Part shown: piece after piece, positions 11,025-19,241 of the stretch | Position numbering within the stretch: the first letter of the stretch is position 1 | Layout of the letters: each line of letters opens with the position of its first letter | DNA from: JAWMQL01 sp033283165 | GTDB lineage: Bacteria; Pseudomonadota; Gammaproteobacteria; Pseudomonadales; Halieaceae | NCBI GenBank assembly: GCA_033283165.1 | Contig: JAWMQL010000002.1 | Location: forward strand, 124,001-188,000 | Direction of reading: 5' to 3' | DNA: 64,000 nucleotides | Notes under the pieces: model-generated | The model's database searches: none | The model's input: only the letters and a program-made list of their open reading frames with translations | Told to the model about the DNA's origin: nothing | Position numbers and translations under genes: made by a program

Positions 11025-11259
11025 ATCGTTCAATGCTGTTACCTCGGTTCCGGACTCCGCCCGCTCCCTGGGCCGCCCGAATCGATCAACCCACCCTGTG
11101 CGGGCAATGTGACAGCCTCTTGCTCCTTGAATTATAGCCAGAATTCAGCCCGGATATCCGGGGGCGGCGCCAATCACCGGCCTAGTGCCGATTGATACGC
11201 GTTCGGGCGGGGTTTGTATTACTGCCAATGTACTACAGTTGGGGCGCTGCCTCCACGTT
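11025..11259. other. Intergenic region between rlmE and ftsH
   Basis: No gene is supported. The minus strand has a perfect TATAAT (11131-11136) preceded by a 14-bp palindrome CCCGGATATCCGGG (11149-11162) but no clear -35 at 17 bases. It may be a promoter for ftsH or a heat-shock-type element. Its role is uncertain. Confidence 0.35.
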
Positions 11260-11886
11260 TCAAGCCCCGCGGTACCCGGTAGCCACCAGATACACCTCCC
11301 GCGAGCGGGGCCTGGACGCCTGCGGTTTGCGGGTTACCAGCCGGTCGAAAGAGTCGCGTGTTTCGCGAAACAAGGTATCGAATCCCTCGCCCTGAAAGAC
11401 TTTGGCCACAAATGACCCTCCAGGGCGCAGTACCCGGCAAGCCATATCCAACGCCAGTTCCACCAGGTACATGGAGCGGGGCTGGTCCACCGCGCTCATG
11501 CCGCTCATATTGGGTGCCATGTCGGAAATGACCACGTCCACCGGCGCATCGCCCAGGGTGGCCAATAGCTGCTCGAACACTGCCTGCTCGGTAAAATCAC
11601 CCTGCACAAACTCAACCCCGGCCAGGTTGTCCATGGGCAGGATGTCCGACGCCAGCACGCGGCCCCGGTGCCCGACCAGGTCCGCCGCCACCTGGCTCCA
11701 GCCGCCCGGGGCACTGCCCAGATCAAGGACCGTCTGGCCGGGTTTGATAATGCGGTCTTTTTCCTGTATTTCCAGCAACTTGTAGCAGGCCCGGGAGCGG
11801 TAGCCCTCGCGCTGGGCACGCTGCACGAAAGGATCGTCCCGGTGCTCCTTGAGCCAGGACTTGCTGGAGGATCGTTTTTTTGCCAT
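11260..11886 (-). CDS. rlmE: 23S rRNA (uridine-2'-O-)-methyltransferase RlmE
   Basis: 208 aa, against 209 aa in E. coli RrmJ/RlmE. It methylates U2552 of 23S rRNA in late 50S assembly. The SAM-binding motif VLDLGSAPGGWSQVA and the catalytic K-D-K-E tetrad context (SRACYKLLEI, ISDMAPNMSG, FVAKVFQGEG, SREVYLVATG) are visible. The ATG at 11886 begins the conserved SKSWLKEHRDD region; the frame extends upstream without a better start. It is divergent from yhbY and lies upstream of ftsH, as in E. coli. Confidence 0.97.
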   Translation of the reverse strand: MAKKRSSSKSWLKEHRDDPFVQRAQREGYRSRACYKLLEIQEKDRIIKPGQTVLDLGSAPGGWSQVAADLVGHRGRVLASDILPMDNLAGVEFVQGDFTEQAVFEQLLATLGDAPVDVVISDMAPNMSGMSAVDQPRSMYLVELALDMACRVLRPGGSFVAKVFQGEGFDTLFRETRDSFDRLVTRKPQASRPRSREVYLVATGYRGA

Positions 11887-11911
11887 GGCTGCCCGTCGTC
11901 TGGTGTACTGT

Positions 11912-11939
11912 TTGCCTGCCGGAGGCCCTTGTGTAGAAT
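11912..11939 (+). promoter_or_regulatory. Candidate yhbY promoter
   Basis: TTGCCT and TAGAAT are separated by 16 bases in the short divergent gap between rlmE and yhbY, with the -10 ending 40 bases before the yhbY start. Each hexamer matches the sigma70 consensus in four or five positions. Confidence 0.5.
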
Positions 11940-11979
11940 ACGCGCCCCCGCCAACCCGGCATTGTACCGTGGAAAGAGT

Positions 11980-12291
11980 ATGAGCAAGATCAGCAAGCAG
12001 GACATCAAGCAGATGCGCGCCCTGGGCCACAAGTTGAAGCCGGTGGTGACCGTTGCCGGCAACGGCCTGAGCGAAGGTGTCATCGCGGAAATCGACCGCG
12101 CCCTGAGCCAGCATGAACTGATCAAGATAAAGCTGGTGGTGGGCAGCCGGGACACCAAGGCCGAGTTGGCGGCGGAAATCTGCGCTCACACCGGCGCCAG
12201 CCTGGTCCAGAGCATCGGTAATATGATCCTGGTGATGCGACGCGCCGACCAGCCTGACCCACGCCTCTCCAACCTGTTGCGCACCCTCTAG
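11980..12291 (+). CDS. yhbY: CRS1-YhbY RNA-binding protein YhbY
   Basis: 103 aa, slightly longer than the 97 aa of E. coli YhbY, an RNA-binding KH-like protein that associates with pre-50S particles. The GNxG loop (VAGNGLSEGVIAEIDRAL), the central HELIKIKLVVG segment and the final IGNMILVMRR strand are present. GGAAAGAG precedes the ATG. It faces away from rlmE and converges with the DUF3501 gene 22 bases downstream. Confidence 0.95.
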   Translation: MSKISKQDIKQMRALGHKLKPVVTVAGNGLSEGVIAEIDRALSQHELIKIKLVVGSRDTKAELAAEICAHTGASLVQSIGNMILVMRRADQPDPRLSNLLRTL

Positions 12292-12313
12292 CCCACGGAT
12301 TGCGCGGCCGCCC

Positions 12314-12913
12314 TCAGTTGAGTGCTACCTGCTCGAGGTCGTTGGCCAGGGAATCCCGTATAGAGTCGTCAATCTCGAACCCCGTCACCGGGTAACCGGG
12401 GTGATCCACGCCGGCCAGGACGGCTGCGCCGCCCTTCACCGCGATGACCATGGCCGGGTCCAGTTCATAGCGCAGGAAATGCACCGAGGAGGTCTTGTCC
12501 GCGGTATCCCGGTCCAGGTCTTCGTCTGCCACCGGATAGACCCTGTCGAAGCCCGCCACCTGTAGCCAGACCTTGTGCTCTATCCCGATCAGCTCGCCCA
12601 GGCGCAACGCCCGCTCCGCGGGATCGTCGTATTCCAGCATGAACGTGGCCTTCCAGTTGTGACCGTCGGGGATCAGGGGATTGTAGGCCTCCAGTTCCTC
12701 GTTGATGCCCTCTGCTTCGAAGACTTTCTCTATGCGCAGCATCTCCTGAATCTGGTACTTGATCGTCAGCTCGTCCTCGAAATAGAGTCGAGCATGCTCG
12801 CCCAGGGGCAGCTGACGGACTTTCTTGTGCTCCATCACCCTGGCCCGAAAGGCAGGCCGCTGTTCCGCGTACTCTTCCAGTGACCAGAGATCACTGCGTG
12901 ACAACCGGGTCAT
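12314..12913 (-). CDS. DUF3501 family protein
   Basis: 199 aa. The sequence (RARVMEHKKVRQLPLGEHARLYFED, EAYNPLIPDGHNWKATFMLEYDD, SSVHFLRYEL) is typical of DUF3501, a family that occurs next to rubrerythrin and cysteine-rich Fe-S oxidoreductase genes in many proteobacteria. The biochemical function is not known. GGAGGAG directly before ATG 12913 fixes the start; an ATG five codons upstream includes that site in its own coding sequence and is less likely. It is the last gene of the three-gene operon. Confidence 0.85.
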   Translation of the reverse strand: MTRLSRSDLWSLEEYAEQRPAFRARVMEHKKVRQLPLGEHARLYFEDELTIKYQIQEMLRIEKVFEAEGINEELEAYNPLIPDGHNWKATFMLEYDDPAERALRLGELIGIEHKVWLQVAGFDRVYPVADEDLDRDTADKTSSVHFLRYELDPAMVIAVKGGAAVLAGVDHPGYPVTGFEIDDSIRDSLANDLEQVALN

Positions 12914-12928
12914 TATCTCCTCCATTCT

Positions 12929-14251
12929 CTACAGTCCATACGCCATGCGTAGCAGCGTCATGGGATGGGTGGCCTTATCCACCTTCTCCGACAGGTTGGC
13001 AATATGCGTGGCCGCCATGGGGCAGTCACTGGCGAAATGGGCGGGATCACCCGCGTCCACCTTGCGCACTACCGGTCGCGCGATCTTCACCGACTTTTCC
13101 CGGGTCTCTTTCTTCACCGCATAGGTGCCGTCGTGGCCCGAGCAACGCTCGTGGGCCTGCACCTCGGTGCCGGGCACCAGGTTCAGGACATCGCGGGTTT
13201 TGATACCGATATTCTGCACCCGCAGGTGGCAGGCCACCTGGTAGGCGATTTCTCCCAGGGCATTGGGAAATTCTGTCTTCAGGGCCCCGCCCTTGTGCCG
13301 CAGCCAGAGGTACTCGAAGGGATCAAAAAACGCCCGCTGCACCTTGAGCACCTCCTCGTCGTCCGGGTACATGAGCGGCAATTCCTGCTTGTACATCAGA
13401 ACGCAGGAGGGCACAGGGGCGATCAGGTCGTAGCCCTGGTCCACCAGCTTCGCCAGTAGCGGGATATTGGCCTGCTTCAGTTTGTCCACTGCCTCCAGGT
13501 CACCCAGTTCCAGCTTCGGCATCCCGCAGCACTTCTCCTTTGGCACCAGGTCTATGTGGATGCCGTTGTGCTGATACACCTTGACGAAATCGAGGCCCAG
13601 CTCCGGAGTCGTATAATTGCCGTAACAGGTAGCGTACAGGGCCACCTTGCCGGTGGTTTCGCCCACTGCGGCGGGTTCGATCTCGCGCACCAGGGGCGCG
13701 ACCTGCTTGCGCAGGGTGCGGGAGTGAAATTCAGGCACCGGGGCTTCGTGATGCAGCCCGATCGCGGATTCCATCACTTTCCGCAAGCCCTGGCTGCGAT
13801 TGACGGCGTTTACGGTGACATCCACCAGCGGAATTGACGCCATGCCGAAAACCCGGTCCGTGCTGGTCAGGGTGCGATCCCTGAAACTGGCACCCTGCTC
13901 CTTGAACTTCACCGCCTTGGCGCGCAGCATCAGGTGGGGAAAATCCACGTTCCACTCGTGAGGCGGAACGTAGGGGCACTTTGTCATGTAACACAGGTCG
14001 CACAGGTAACAGTGGTCGACCACCTTGTGGTAATCCTCCCGGGCGACGCCGTCGACCTCCATGGTCTCCGATTCGTCCACCAGGTCGAACAGGGTGGGGA
14101 AGGACTCACACAGGCTGACGCACCGGCGGCAACCGTGGCAGATATCGTAGACCCGCTCCAGTTCCCCGTAGAGCGCTTCCTTGTCCCAGTAACTGTCCGC
14201 CTTCCAGTCAACCGGATGGCGCGTGGGGGCTTCCAGACTACCTTCCCGCAT
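12929..14251 (-). CDS. Heterodisulfide-reductase-like Fe-S oxidoreductase (CCG domain)
   Basis: 440 aa. Two ferredoxin-type cysteine clusters lie at the N-terminus (CHGCRRCVSLC near residue 39, CYLCDLCYMTKCP near 80). Cysteine-rich motifs follow (EKCCGMPKLELG and ERCSGHDGTY), as in GlpC, glycolate oxidase GlcF and HdrB-type subunits. It probably passes electrons between a donor and rubrerythrin; the donor is not identifiable here. It lacks a flavin domain. It lies between rubrerythrin and DUF3501 on one strand with 15 bases to the latter. The family assignment is firm and the role inferred. Confidence 0.88.
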   Translation of the reverse strand: MREGSLEAPTRHPVDWKADSYWDKEALYGELERVYDICHGCRRCVSLCESFPTLFDLVDESETMEVDGVAREDYHKVVDHCYLCDLCYMTKCPYVPPHEWNVDFPHLMLRAKAVKFKEQGASFRDRTLTSTDRVFGMASIPLVDVTVNAVNRSQGLRKVMESAIGLHHEAPVPEFHSRTLRKQVAPLVREIEPAAVGETTGKVALYATCYGNYTTPELGLDFVKVYQHNGIHIDLVPKEKCCGMPKLELGDLEAVDKLKQANIPLLAKLVDQGYDLIAPVPSCVLMYKQELPLMYPDDEEVLKVQRAFFDPFEYLWLRHKGGALKTEFPNALGEIAYQVACHLRVQNIGIKTRDVLNLVPGTEVQAHERCSGHDGTYAVKKETREKSVKIARPVVRKVDAGDPAHFASDCPMAATHIANLSEKVDKATHPMTLLRMAYGL

Positions 14252-14288
14252 TCGGAATCCTCTGGTGAAGGTGCTTCAGGGCAATGGC

Positions 14289-14313
14289 CTGGCGGGCGCC
14301 GGGCGCCCGCCAG
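14289..14313 (-). other. Perfect 11-bp intercistronic hairpin
   Basis: CTGGCGGGCGC and its exact complement are separated by three bases between the rubrerythrin stop and the Fe-S oxidoreductase start. There is no T-run. Such a stem may protect the upstream rubrerythrin message from 3' exonucleases or attenuate transcription, giving more rubrerythrin than the downstream proteins. Confidence 0.6.
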
Positions 14314-14318
14314 TCGGA

Positions 14319-14738
14319 TCACTCGTCGAGATTATCCAGTGCCTTCTGGAAACGGTTGGCATGGCTGCGCTCGGCCTTGGCCAGTGTCTCCATCCAGTCG
14401 GCAATCTCGTCGAAGCCCTCGTCCCGGGCCGTCTTCGCCATGCCCGGGTACATGTCGGTGTACTCGTGCGTTTCGCCGGCGATAGCGGCTTTCAGGTTGT
14501 CGGCGGTACCACCGATAGGCAGGCCGGTAGCCGGATCGCCGGTTTCCTCGAGGTACTCCAGGTGACCGTGCGCGTGGCCGGTCTCACCCTCTGCCGTGGA
14601 GCGGAACACCGCTGCCACATCGTTGTAGCCTTCTACGTCTGCCTTGGCAGCAAAGTAGAGGTAACGCCGGTTTGCCTGGGATTCCCCGGCAAAGGCGTCT
14701 TTCAGATTTTGTTCGGTCTGGCTGCCTTTCAGTGACAT
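14319..14738 (-). CDS. Rubrerythrin (diiron domain only)
   Basis: 139 aa. The ferritin-like diiron four-helix bundle is clear: NLKDAFAGESQANRRYLYFA, AEGETGHAHGHLEYL, IAGETHEYTDMYPGMA and AKAERSHANRF supply the Glu/His ligands. The C-terminal rubredoxin domain of classical rubrerythrin is missing, so reduction must come from another protein, plausibly the neighbouring Fe-S oxidoreductase. The likely role is peroxide reduction. ATG 14738 with GGGAG seven bases upstream is preferred over an upstream TTG. First gene of the triad. Confidence 0.93.
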   Translation of the reverse strand: MSLKGSQTEQNLKDAFAGESQANRRYLYFAAKADVEGYNDVAAVFRSTAEGETGHAHGHLEYLEETGDPATGLPIGGTADNLKAAIAGETHEYTDMYPGMAKTARDEGFDEIADWMETLAKAERSHANRFQKALDNLDE

Positions 14739-14975
14739 GATCAAACTCCCGTAACGTGATGACGTCTGCGTGTACTTTTTAATGTGTCGAATTTAACGTG
14801 TCGAACCCTCCGCTTGAGAGAGCCTTAGTAAGCGTAGAACCAAACGGACAATATGCATAATGATTATTTTTAACGAACTTGATTAAGATTATCTATAAGC
14901 GGGCCAGTGCCGTATTGCCCCTGCCGGATACTGGGGTAGACTGGCCTGGAGGCAACAGAAAAACGGGGATGTGGA
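14739..14975. promoter_or_regulatory. AT-rich divergent regulatory region upstream of rubrerythrin
   Basis: The segment is much more AT-rich than its surroundings. It contains an 11-bp direct repeat AAYGTGTCGAA at 14781-14791 and 14795-14805 (14-base period) and a Fur-box-like stretch GCATAATGATTATTTTTAA at 14855-14873. Both are candidate operators for the rubrerythrin operon or for the small gene on the other strand. No regulator can be named with certainty. Confidence 0.4.
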
Positions 14976-15317
14976 ATGGGAAAAGTGCTCGAGTTTCCGT
15001 CACAGCAGGCCCAGGGCCTGGCTTACCTCGACCGGGAGTTGCGTCAGTTGCTGACCGCGCGGGGAGCCGATCAGCAGACCATCGATTTTGCGGCGGCTGC
15101 CCTCACGCGGATTTACGCGGAGTTGAACCAGGCAGAAAAATACTCCTTCAGCATCCAACTGCCGCTGGGACTGGAGCCAGAGCAGGCGGCGGCGCTGGAG
15201 ACGGAAATCAATGCCGGCCTGGAGGGCATCCGGCAGGAAAATCACGCCCTGATGCTGAAACTCATCGCCCAACTGGTGCTGACCGAAGTCCGCCTGTTCC
15301 AGCACGAACGGTCTTAG
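14976..15317 (+). CDS. Small helical protein of unknown function
   Basis: 113 aa, no family recognised. The sequence is predicted mostly helical and amphipathic, Gln/Glu/Ala/Leu-rich (for example YLDRELRQLLTARGADQQTI and LEPEQAAALETEINAGLEGI), without signal peptide, cysteines or membrane segments. A coding origin is supported by a normal codon bias, a GGGGATGTGGA site before the ATG and isolation between two non-coding gaps. It diverges from the rubrerythrin operon and could share its control region. A cytoplasmic accessory protein is all that can be said. Confidence 0.65.
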   Translation: MGKVLEFPSQQAQGLAYLDRELRQLLTARGADQQTIDFAAAALTRIYAELNQAEKYSFSIQLPLGLEPEQAAALETEINAGLEGIRQENHALMLKLIAQLVLTEVRLFQHERS

Positions 15318-15529
15318 GTTACTGCTCCCTTCTTTCGGTAATTCTGTACCTGGCCCCGGGGGGTGCACTCTGGCTTTTCAGGAGCGTCGGCGCCATGGAC
15401 GGCGCCGCCGCAGCGTACACGGACGTATTTACAGCGGTCCTGAAGAGCGAGAGTGCAGCGCCCGGGGCCGGACAGCGAACGAACGCAAGAAGTGAGTACA
15501 AACAATTCCGCTAAAGCGAGACAGGGATA
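15318..15529. other. Non-coding gap between the small helical gene and greA
   Basis: The genes on both sides end here. A GGCGCC-ATGGAC-GGCGCC stem (15389-15406) and other GC-rich pairings are present without a T-run. No gene or promoter is supported. Confidence 0.4.
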
Positions 15530-16006
15530 TCAGATGTGCTTCACCTGGTCGATTTCGTACTCGACGTCGCCACCAGGCGCCTTCACCACGACCACATCGC
15601 CTTCCTCCTTGCCGATCAGGGCACGGGCGATGGGGGAGCTGACCGAAATCAGGTTGTTCTTCACGTCGGCCTCGTCGTCGCCGACGATGCGGTAGGTGAC
15701 CTGTTCGTCTGTGTCGACGTTGATCAGGTCGATGGTAGTGCCAAAAATCACCTTGCCAGTTGGCGCGATGGTGGTCACGTCGATCACCTGGGCTCCGGCG
15801 AGTTTACTCTCGATCTCCATGATGCGCCCCTCGGTAAAGCTCTGCTGCTCCCGGGCGGCGTGGTATTCGGCGTTTTCCTTCAGGTCGCCGTGCTCGCGCG
15901 CCTCGGCGATCGCCTGGGTAATGCGCGGGCGGTCGACCTTCTTCAGCCGCTCCAACTCTTCCCGCAGGGCGGCCTCTCCACTCACTGTCATGGGTACCTT
16001 GTTCAT
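15530..16006 (-). CDS. greA: Transcription elongation factor GreA
   Basis: 158 aa, the same length as E. coli GreA. It enters the RNA polymerase secondary channel and stimulates cleavage of backtracked RNA. The N-terminal coiled coil (LREELERLKKVDRPRITQAI) carries the conserved acidic tip HGDLKENAEYHAA, and the C-terminal FKBP-like domain ends with SPIARALIGKEEGDVVVVKAPGG-type sequence. Its ATG overlaps the carB stop by three bases, so it is the last gene of carA-carB-greA, as in Pseudomonas. Confidence 0.98.
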   Translation of the reverse strand: MNKVPMTVSGEAALREELERLKKVDRPRITQAIAEAREHGDLKENAEYHAAREQQSFTEGRIMEIESKLAGAQVIDVTTIAPTGKVIFGTTIDLINVDTDEQVTYRIVGDDEADVKNNLISVSSPIARALIGKEEGDVVVVKAPGGDVEYEIDQVKHI

Positions 16007-19000
16007 CCCCTGATGCTCCCGTGCAGGTCTTGCAGGCGACGGACTTGCTTGTCCTCACCGGAAGACAGGGCCATGCACACGGCCTGGGCCGCCGCCAGGG
16101 TGGTAGTGTAAAATACCCGGTGCGCCTCCGCACTGGCGCGGATGGAGGCAGAGTCCTCGATGGCCCGGCGGCCCTCGGTGGTGTTGACGATAAGGTCCGC
16201 CTCGTCATTCTTGATCATATCAACGATATGCGGCCGACCTTCCAGCACCTTGTTCACCCGGCGCACTTCCAGCCCCGCAGCCTCCAGCGCGGCGGCGGTG
16301 CCGGCGGTGGCGGCCAGTTTGAAGCCCAAAGCCGCCAACTGCCGACCCACTTCGACCGCACCGGGCTTGTCCACGTCTCGTACCGAGATCAGGGCCGTGC
16401 CGCTGGCCGGAGCGGCATCCCCGGCGGCCAGCTGGGCCTTGGCAAAGGCGCTGGCAAACGTGTCACCGGTTCCCATCACCTCGCCGGTGGATTTCATTTC
16501 CGGGCCGAGAATAGGATCCACCCCCGGAAACTTGTTGAACGGCATCACCGCCTCTTTCACGCTGTAGTAGGGCGGAACGACCTCCCGGGTAAAACCCTGG
16601 GACGCCAGACTCTGGCCGGCCATGCAGCGCGCCGCGACCTTGGCCAGCGATACCCCGATGCACTTGGACACAAAGGGCACCGTGCGCGAGGCGCGCGGAT
16701 TTACCTCGATGACGTAGCTCTCGCCATCCTGCCAGGCCAGTTGCACATTCATCAGGCCCCTGACCCCCAGTTCCAATGCCATTTGCCTTACCTGCTCGCG
16801 CATCAGGTCCTGCACCTCGGGAGGCAGGCTGTAGGGCGGCAAGGAACAGGCAGAGTCGCCGGAGTGCACCCCGGCCTGCTCGATGTGCTGCATGATGGCG
16901 CCGATCACCACTTCCTCACCGTCGCTCACCGCATCGATATCCACCTCGATGGCCGCGCTGAGGAAGCTGTCCAGCAACACGGGCGAGTCGTCGGAGGCCT
17001 GTACCGCGTCGCGCATGTAGCGCAACAGGTCTTCCTCGCGATAGACGATTTCCATGGCGCGACCACCCAGCACGTAGGAGGGTCGTACCACCAGCGGGTA
17101 ACCAATGGCGGCCGCGGCTTCAACCGCTTCCCCGGTGCTGCGCACGGTCGTGTTGGCCGGCTGCTTCAGGCCGAGCTTCTGGATCATCTGCTGGAAGCGT
17201 TCACGGTCTTCGGCACGATCGATCGCGTCTGGCGTGGTGCCGATAATGGGCACGCCAGCCGCCTCCAGGGCGCGGGCAAGTTTCAGCGGGGTCTGGCCGC
17301 CAAACTGTACAATCACCCCCTTGGGCTGCTCCCTGTCGACGATCTCCAGTACGTCCTCCAGGGTGACGGGCTCGAAATACAGCCGGTCCGACGTGTCATA
17401 GTCCGTGGAAACCGTTTCCGGATTGCAGTTGACCATGATGGTCTCGTAGCCGTCCTCGCGCATCGCCAGCACCGCGTGAACACAGCAGTAGTCGAATTCG
17501 ATGCCCTGGCCTATCCGGTTGGGGCCACCGCCCAGCACCAGGATCTTGTCGCGATCAGACGGCGCCGCCTCACATTCCTCCTCGTAGGTCGAGTACATGT
17601 AGGCAGTCGCGGAGGCGAATTCTGCGGCGCAGGTGTCCACCCGCTTGTATACCGGACGGATGCCCAGGCCCAGGCGGTGGGCCCGGACTTCTTTCTCGGT
17701 GCTGGCCAGCAGGACCGCCAGGCGCGCATCGGCAAAGCCCTTGCGCTTCAGGCGATACATGGCGTCCCGGTCCAGGGCCGCCAGTTCGACGGTCTTGAGG
17801 CTGTCCTCGGTGTCGACGATATCCTTGATCTGGACCAGGAACCAGGGATCCACACCAGAGTACTTGTAGACCTCGTCGATGCTGAGGCCGGCGCGGAAGG
17901 CATCCGCCAGGTACCAGATCCGGTCGGCGCCCGGGTTCGTGAGCTCGGCGATCAACTCATCCCGCAGGTCCGGGTTTTCGGTGTCCATCATGTGCTCGAA
18001 GCCGGCCGAACCGACTTCCAGCCCACGCAGGGCTTTCTGCACCGACTCCTGGAAAGTACGGCCAATGGCCATTACCTCGCCCACCGATTTCATCTGGGTG
18101 GTCAGGCGGGGATCGGCCGTGTCGAACTTCTCGAAGGCGAAACGCGGTATCTTGGTAACCACGTAATCGATGGCGGGCTCGAACGAGGCCGGGGTTGCGC
18201 CACCGGTGATATCGTTCTGCAACTCATCCAGGGTATAACCGACCGCCAGCTTGGCGGCTACCTTGGCGATGGGAAAACCGGTGGCCTTTGACGCCAGGGC
18301 CGAGGAGCGGGATACCCGGGGATTCATCTCGATGATCACCAGGCGGCCGGTCTTCGGGTCCTGGCCAAACTGTACATTGGAGCCGCCGGTTTCAACCCCG
18401 ATCTCACGCAGTACCGCCAGTGAGGCGTCGCGCATGATCTGGTATTCCTTGTCGGTCAGGGTCTGGGCCGGGGCCACGGTGATGGAGTCGCCGGTGTGTA
18501 CGCCCATGGCGTCGAAGTTCTCGATGGAACAGACGATGATGCAGTTGTCGTTCTTGTCCCGGACCACCTCCATCTCATACTCTTTCCAGCCGATCAGGGA
18601 CTCGTCGATCAACAGCTCCCTGGTCGGTGACAGGTCCAGTCCGCGCAGGCAGATTTCCTCGAATTCGTCCCGGTTGTAGGCAATGCCGCCACCGGAGCCC
18701 CCCATGGTGAAGGAGGGGCGGATGATGCAGGGAAAGCCGATCTGGTCCAGCACCTGGAAGGCTTCCTCCAGGCTGTGGGCGGTGGCGGCGCGAGGGGTAG
18801 CCAGGCCGATGCGCTTCATCGCCTGGTCGAACAACTGGCGGTCCTCCGCCTTGTCGATCGCCTCCTTGGTGGCGCCGATCATCTCCACCCCGTGCTGTTC
18901 CAGGACACCTTCCCGGGCCAGGTCCAGGGCGCAGTTCAGTGCCGTCTGGCCACCCATGGTGGGCAGCAGCGCATCGGGTTGCTCGGTCTCGATGATGCGC

Positions 19001-19224
19001 GCCACGGTCTGCCACTCGATGGGTTCGATGTAGGTGGCGTCTGCCATCGCCGGGTCGGTCATGATCGTGGCCGGGTTGGAATTCACGAGTATGACCCGGT
19101 AGCCCTCTTCCCGCAGGGCCTTGCACGCCTGCGCCCCGGAGTAGTCGAACTCACAGGCCTGGCCGATGACGATGGGGCCGGCGCCGAGGATCAGGATGCT
19201 TTGGATGTCAGTTCTTTTCGGCAT
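16003..19224 (-). CDS. carB: Carbamoyl-phosphate synthase large subunit
   Basis: 1073 aa, the same length as E. coli CarB. It makes carbamoyl phosphate for pyrimidine and arginine synthesis from bicarbonate, ATP and ammonia delivered by CarA. Two homologous ATP-grasp halves (about 1-400 and 555-935), the oligomerisation domain between them and a C-terminal MGS-like allosteric domain (about 936-1073) are seen; both halves carry the GPxxIGQxxEFDY signature (ILGAGPIVIGQACEFDYSG; VLGGGPNRIGQGIEFDY). ATG 19224 (MPKRTDIQ) is preferred over a TTG six bases upstream. Confidence 0.98.
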   Translation of the reverse strand: MPKRTDIQSILILGAGPIVIGQACEFDYSGAQACKALREEGYRVILVNSNPATIMTDPAMADATYIEPIEWQTVARIIETEQPDALLPTMGGQTALNCALDLAREGVLEQHGVEMIGATKEAIDKAEDRQLFDQAMKRIGLATPRAATAHSLEEAFQVLDQIGFPCIIRPSFTMGGSGGGIAYNRDEFEEICLRGLDLSPTRELLIDESLIGWKEYEMEVVRDKNDNCIIVCSIENFDAMGVHTGDSITVAPAQTLTDKEYQIMRDASLAVLREIGVETGGSNVQFGQDPKTGRLVIIEMNPRVSRSSALASKATGFPIAKVAAKLAVGYTLDELQNDITGGATPASFEPAIDYVVTKIPRFAFEKFDTADPRLTTQMKSVGEVMAIGRTFQESVQKALRGLEVGSAGFEHMMDTENPDLRDELIAELTNPGADRIWYLADAFRAGLSIDEVYKYSGVDPWFLVQIKDIVDTEDSLKTVELAALDRDAMYRLKRKGFADARLAVLLASTEKEVRAHRLGLGIRPVYKRVDTCAAEFASATAYMYSTYEEECEAAPSDRDKILVLGGGPNRIGQGIEFDYCCVHAVLAMREDGYETIMVNCNPETVSTDYDTSDRLYFEPVTLEDVLEIVDREQPKGVIVQFGGQTPLKLARALEAAGVPIIGTTPDAIDRAEDRERFQQMIQKLGLKQPANTTVRSTGEAVEAAAAIGYPLVVRPSYVLGGRAMEIVYREEDLLRYMRDAVQASDDSPVLLDSFLSAAIEVDIDAVSDGEEVVIGAIMQHIEQAGVHSGDSACSLPPYSLPPEVQDLMREQVRQMALELGVRGLMNVQLAWQDGESYVIEVNPRASRTVPFVSKCIGVSLAKVAARCMAGQSLASQGFTREVVPPYYSVKEAVMPFNKFPGVDPILGPEMKSTGEVMGTGDTFASAFAKAQLAAGDAAPASGTALISVRDVDKPGAVEVGRQLAALGFKLAATAGTAAALEAAGLEVRRVNKVLEGRPHIVDMIKNDEADLIVNTTEGRRAIEDSASIRASAEAHRVFYTTTLAAAQAVCMALSSGEDKQVRRLQDLHGSIRG

Positions 19225-19241
19225 GCACAATCAACTTATAG

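Noticed and set aside
16021..18291. 756-codon open frame on the plus strand opposite carB
   Set aside because: It lies entirely inside the clear CarB sequence. High GC content creates long antisense frames, and its translation has no recognisable motifs.
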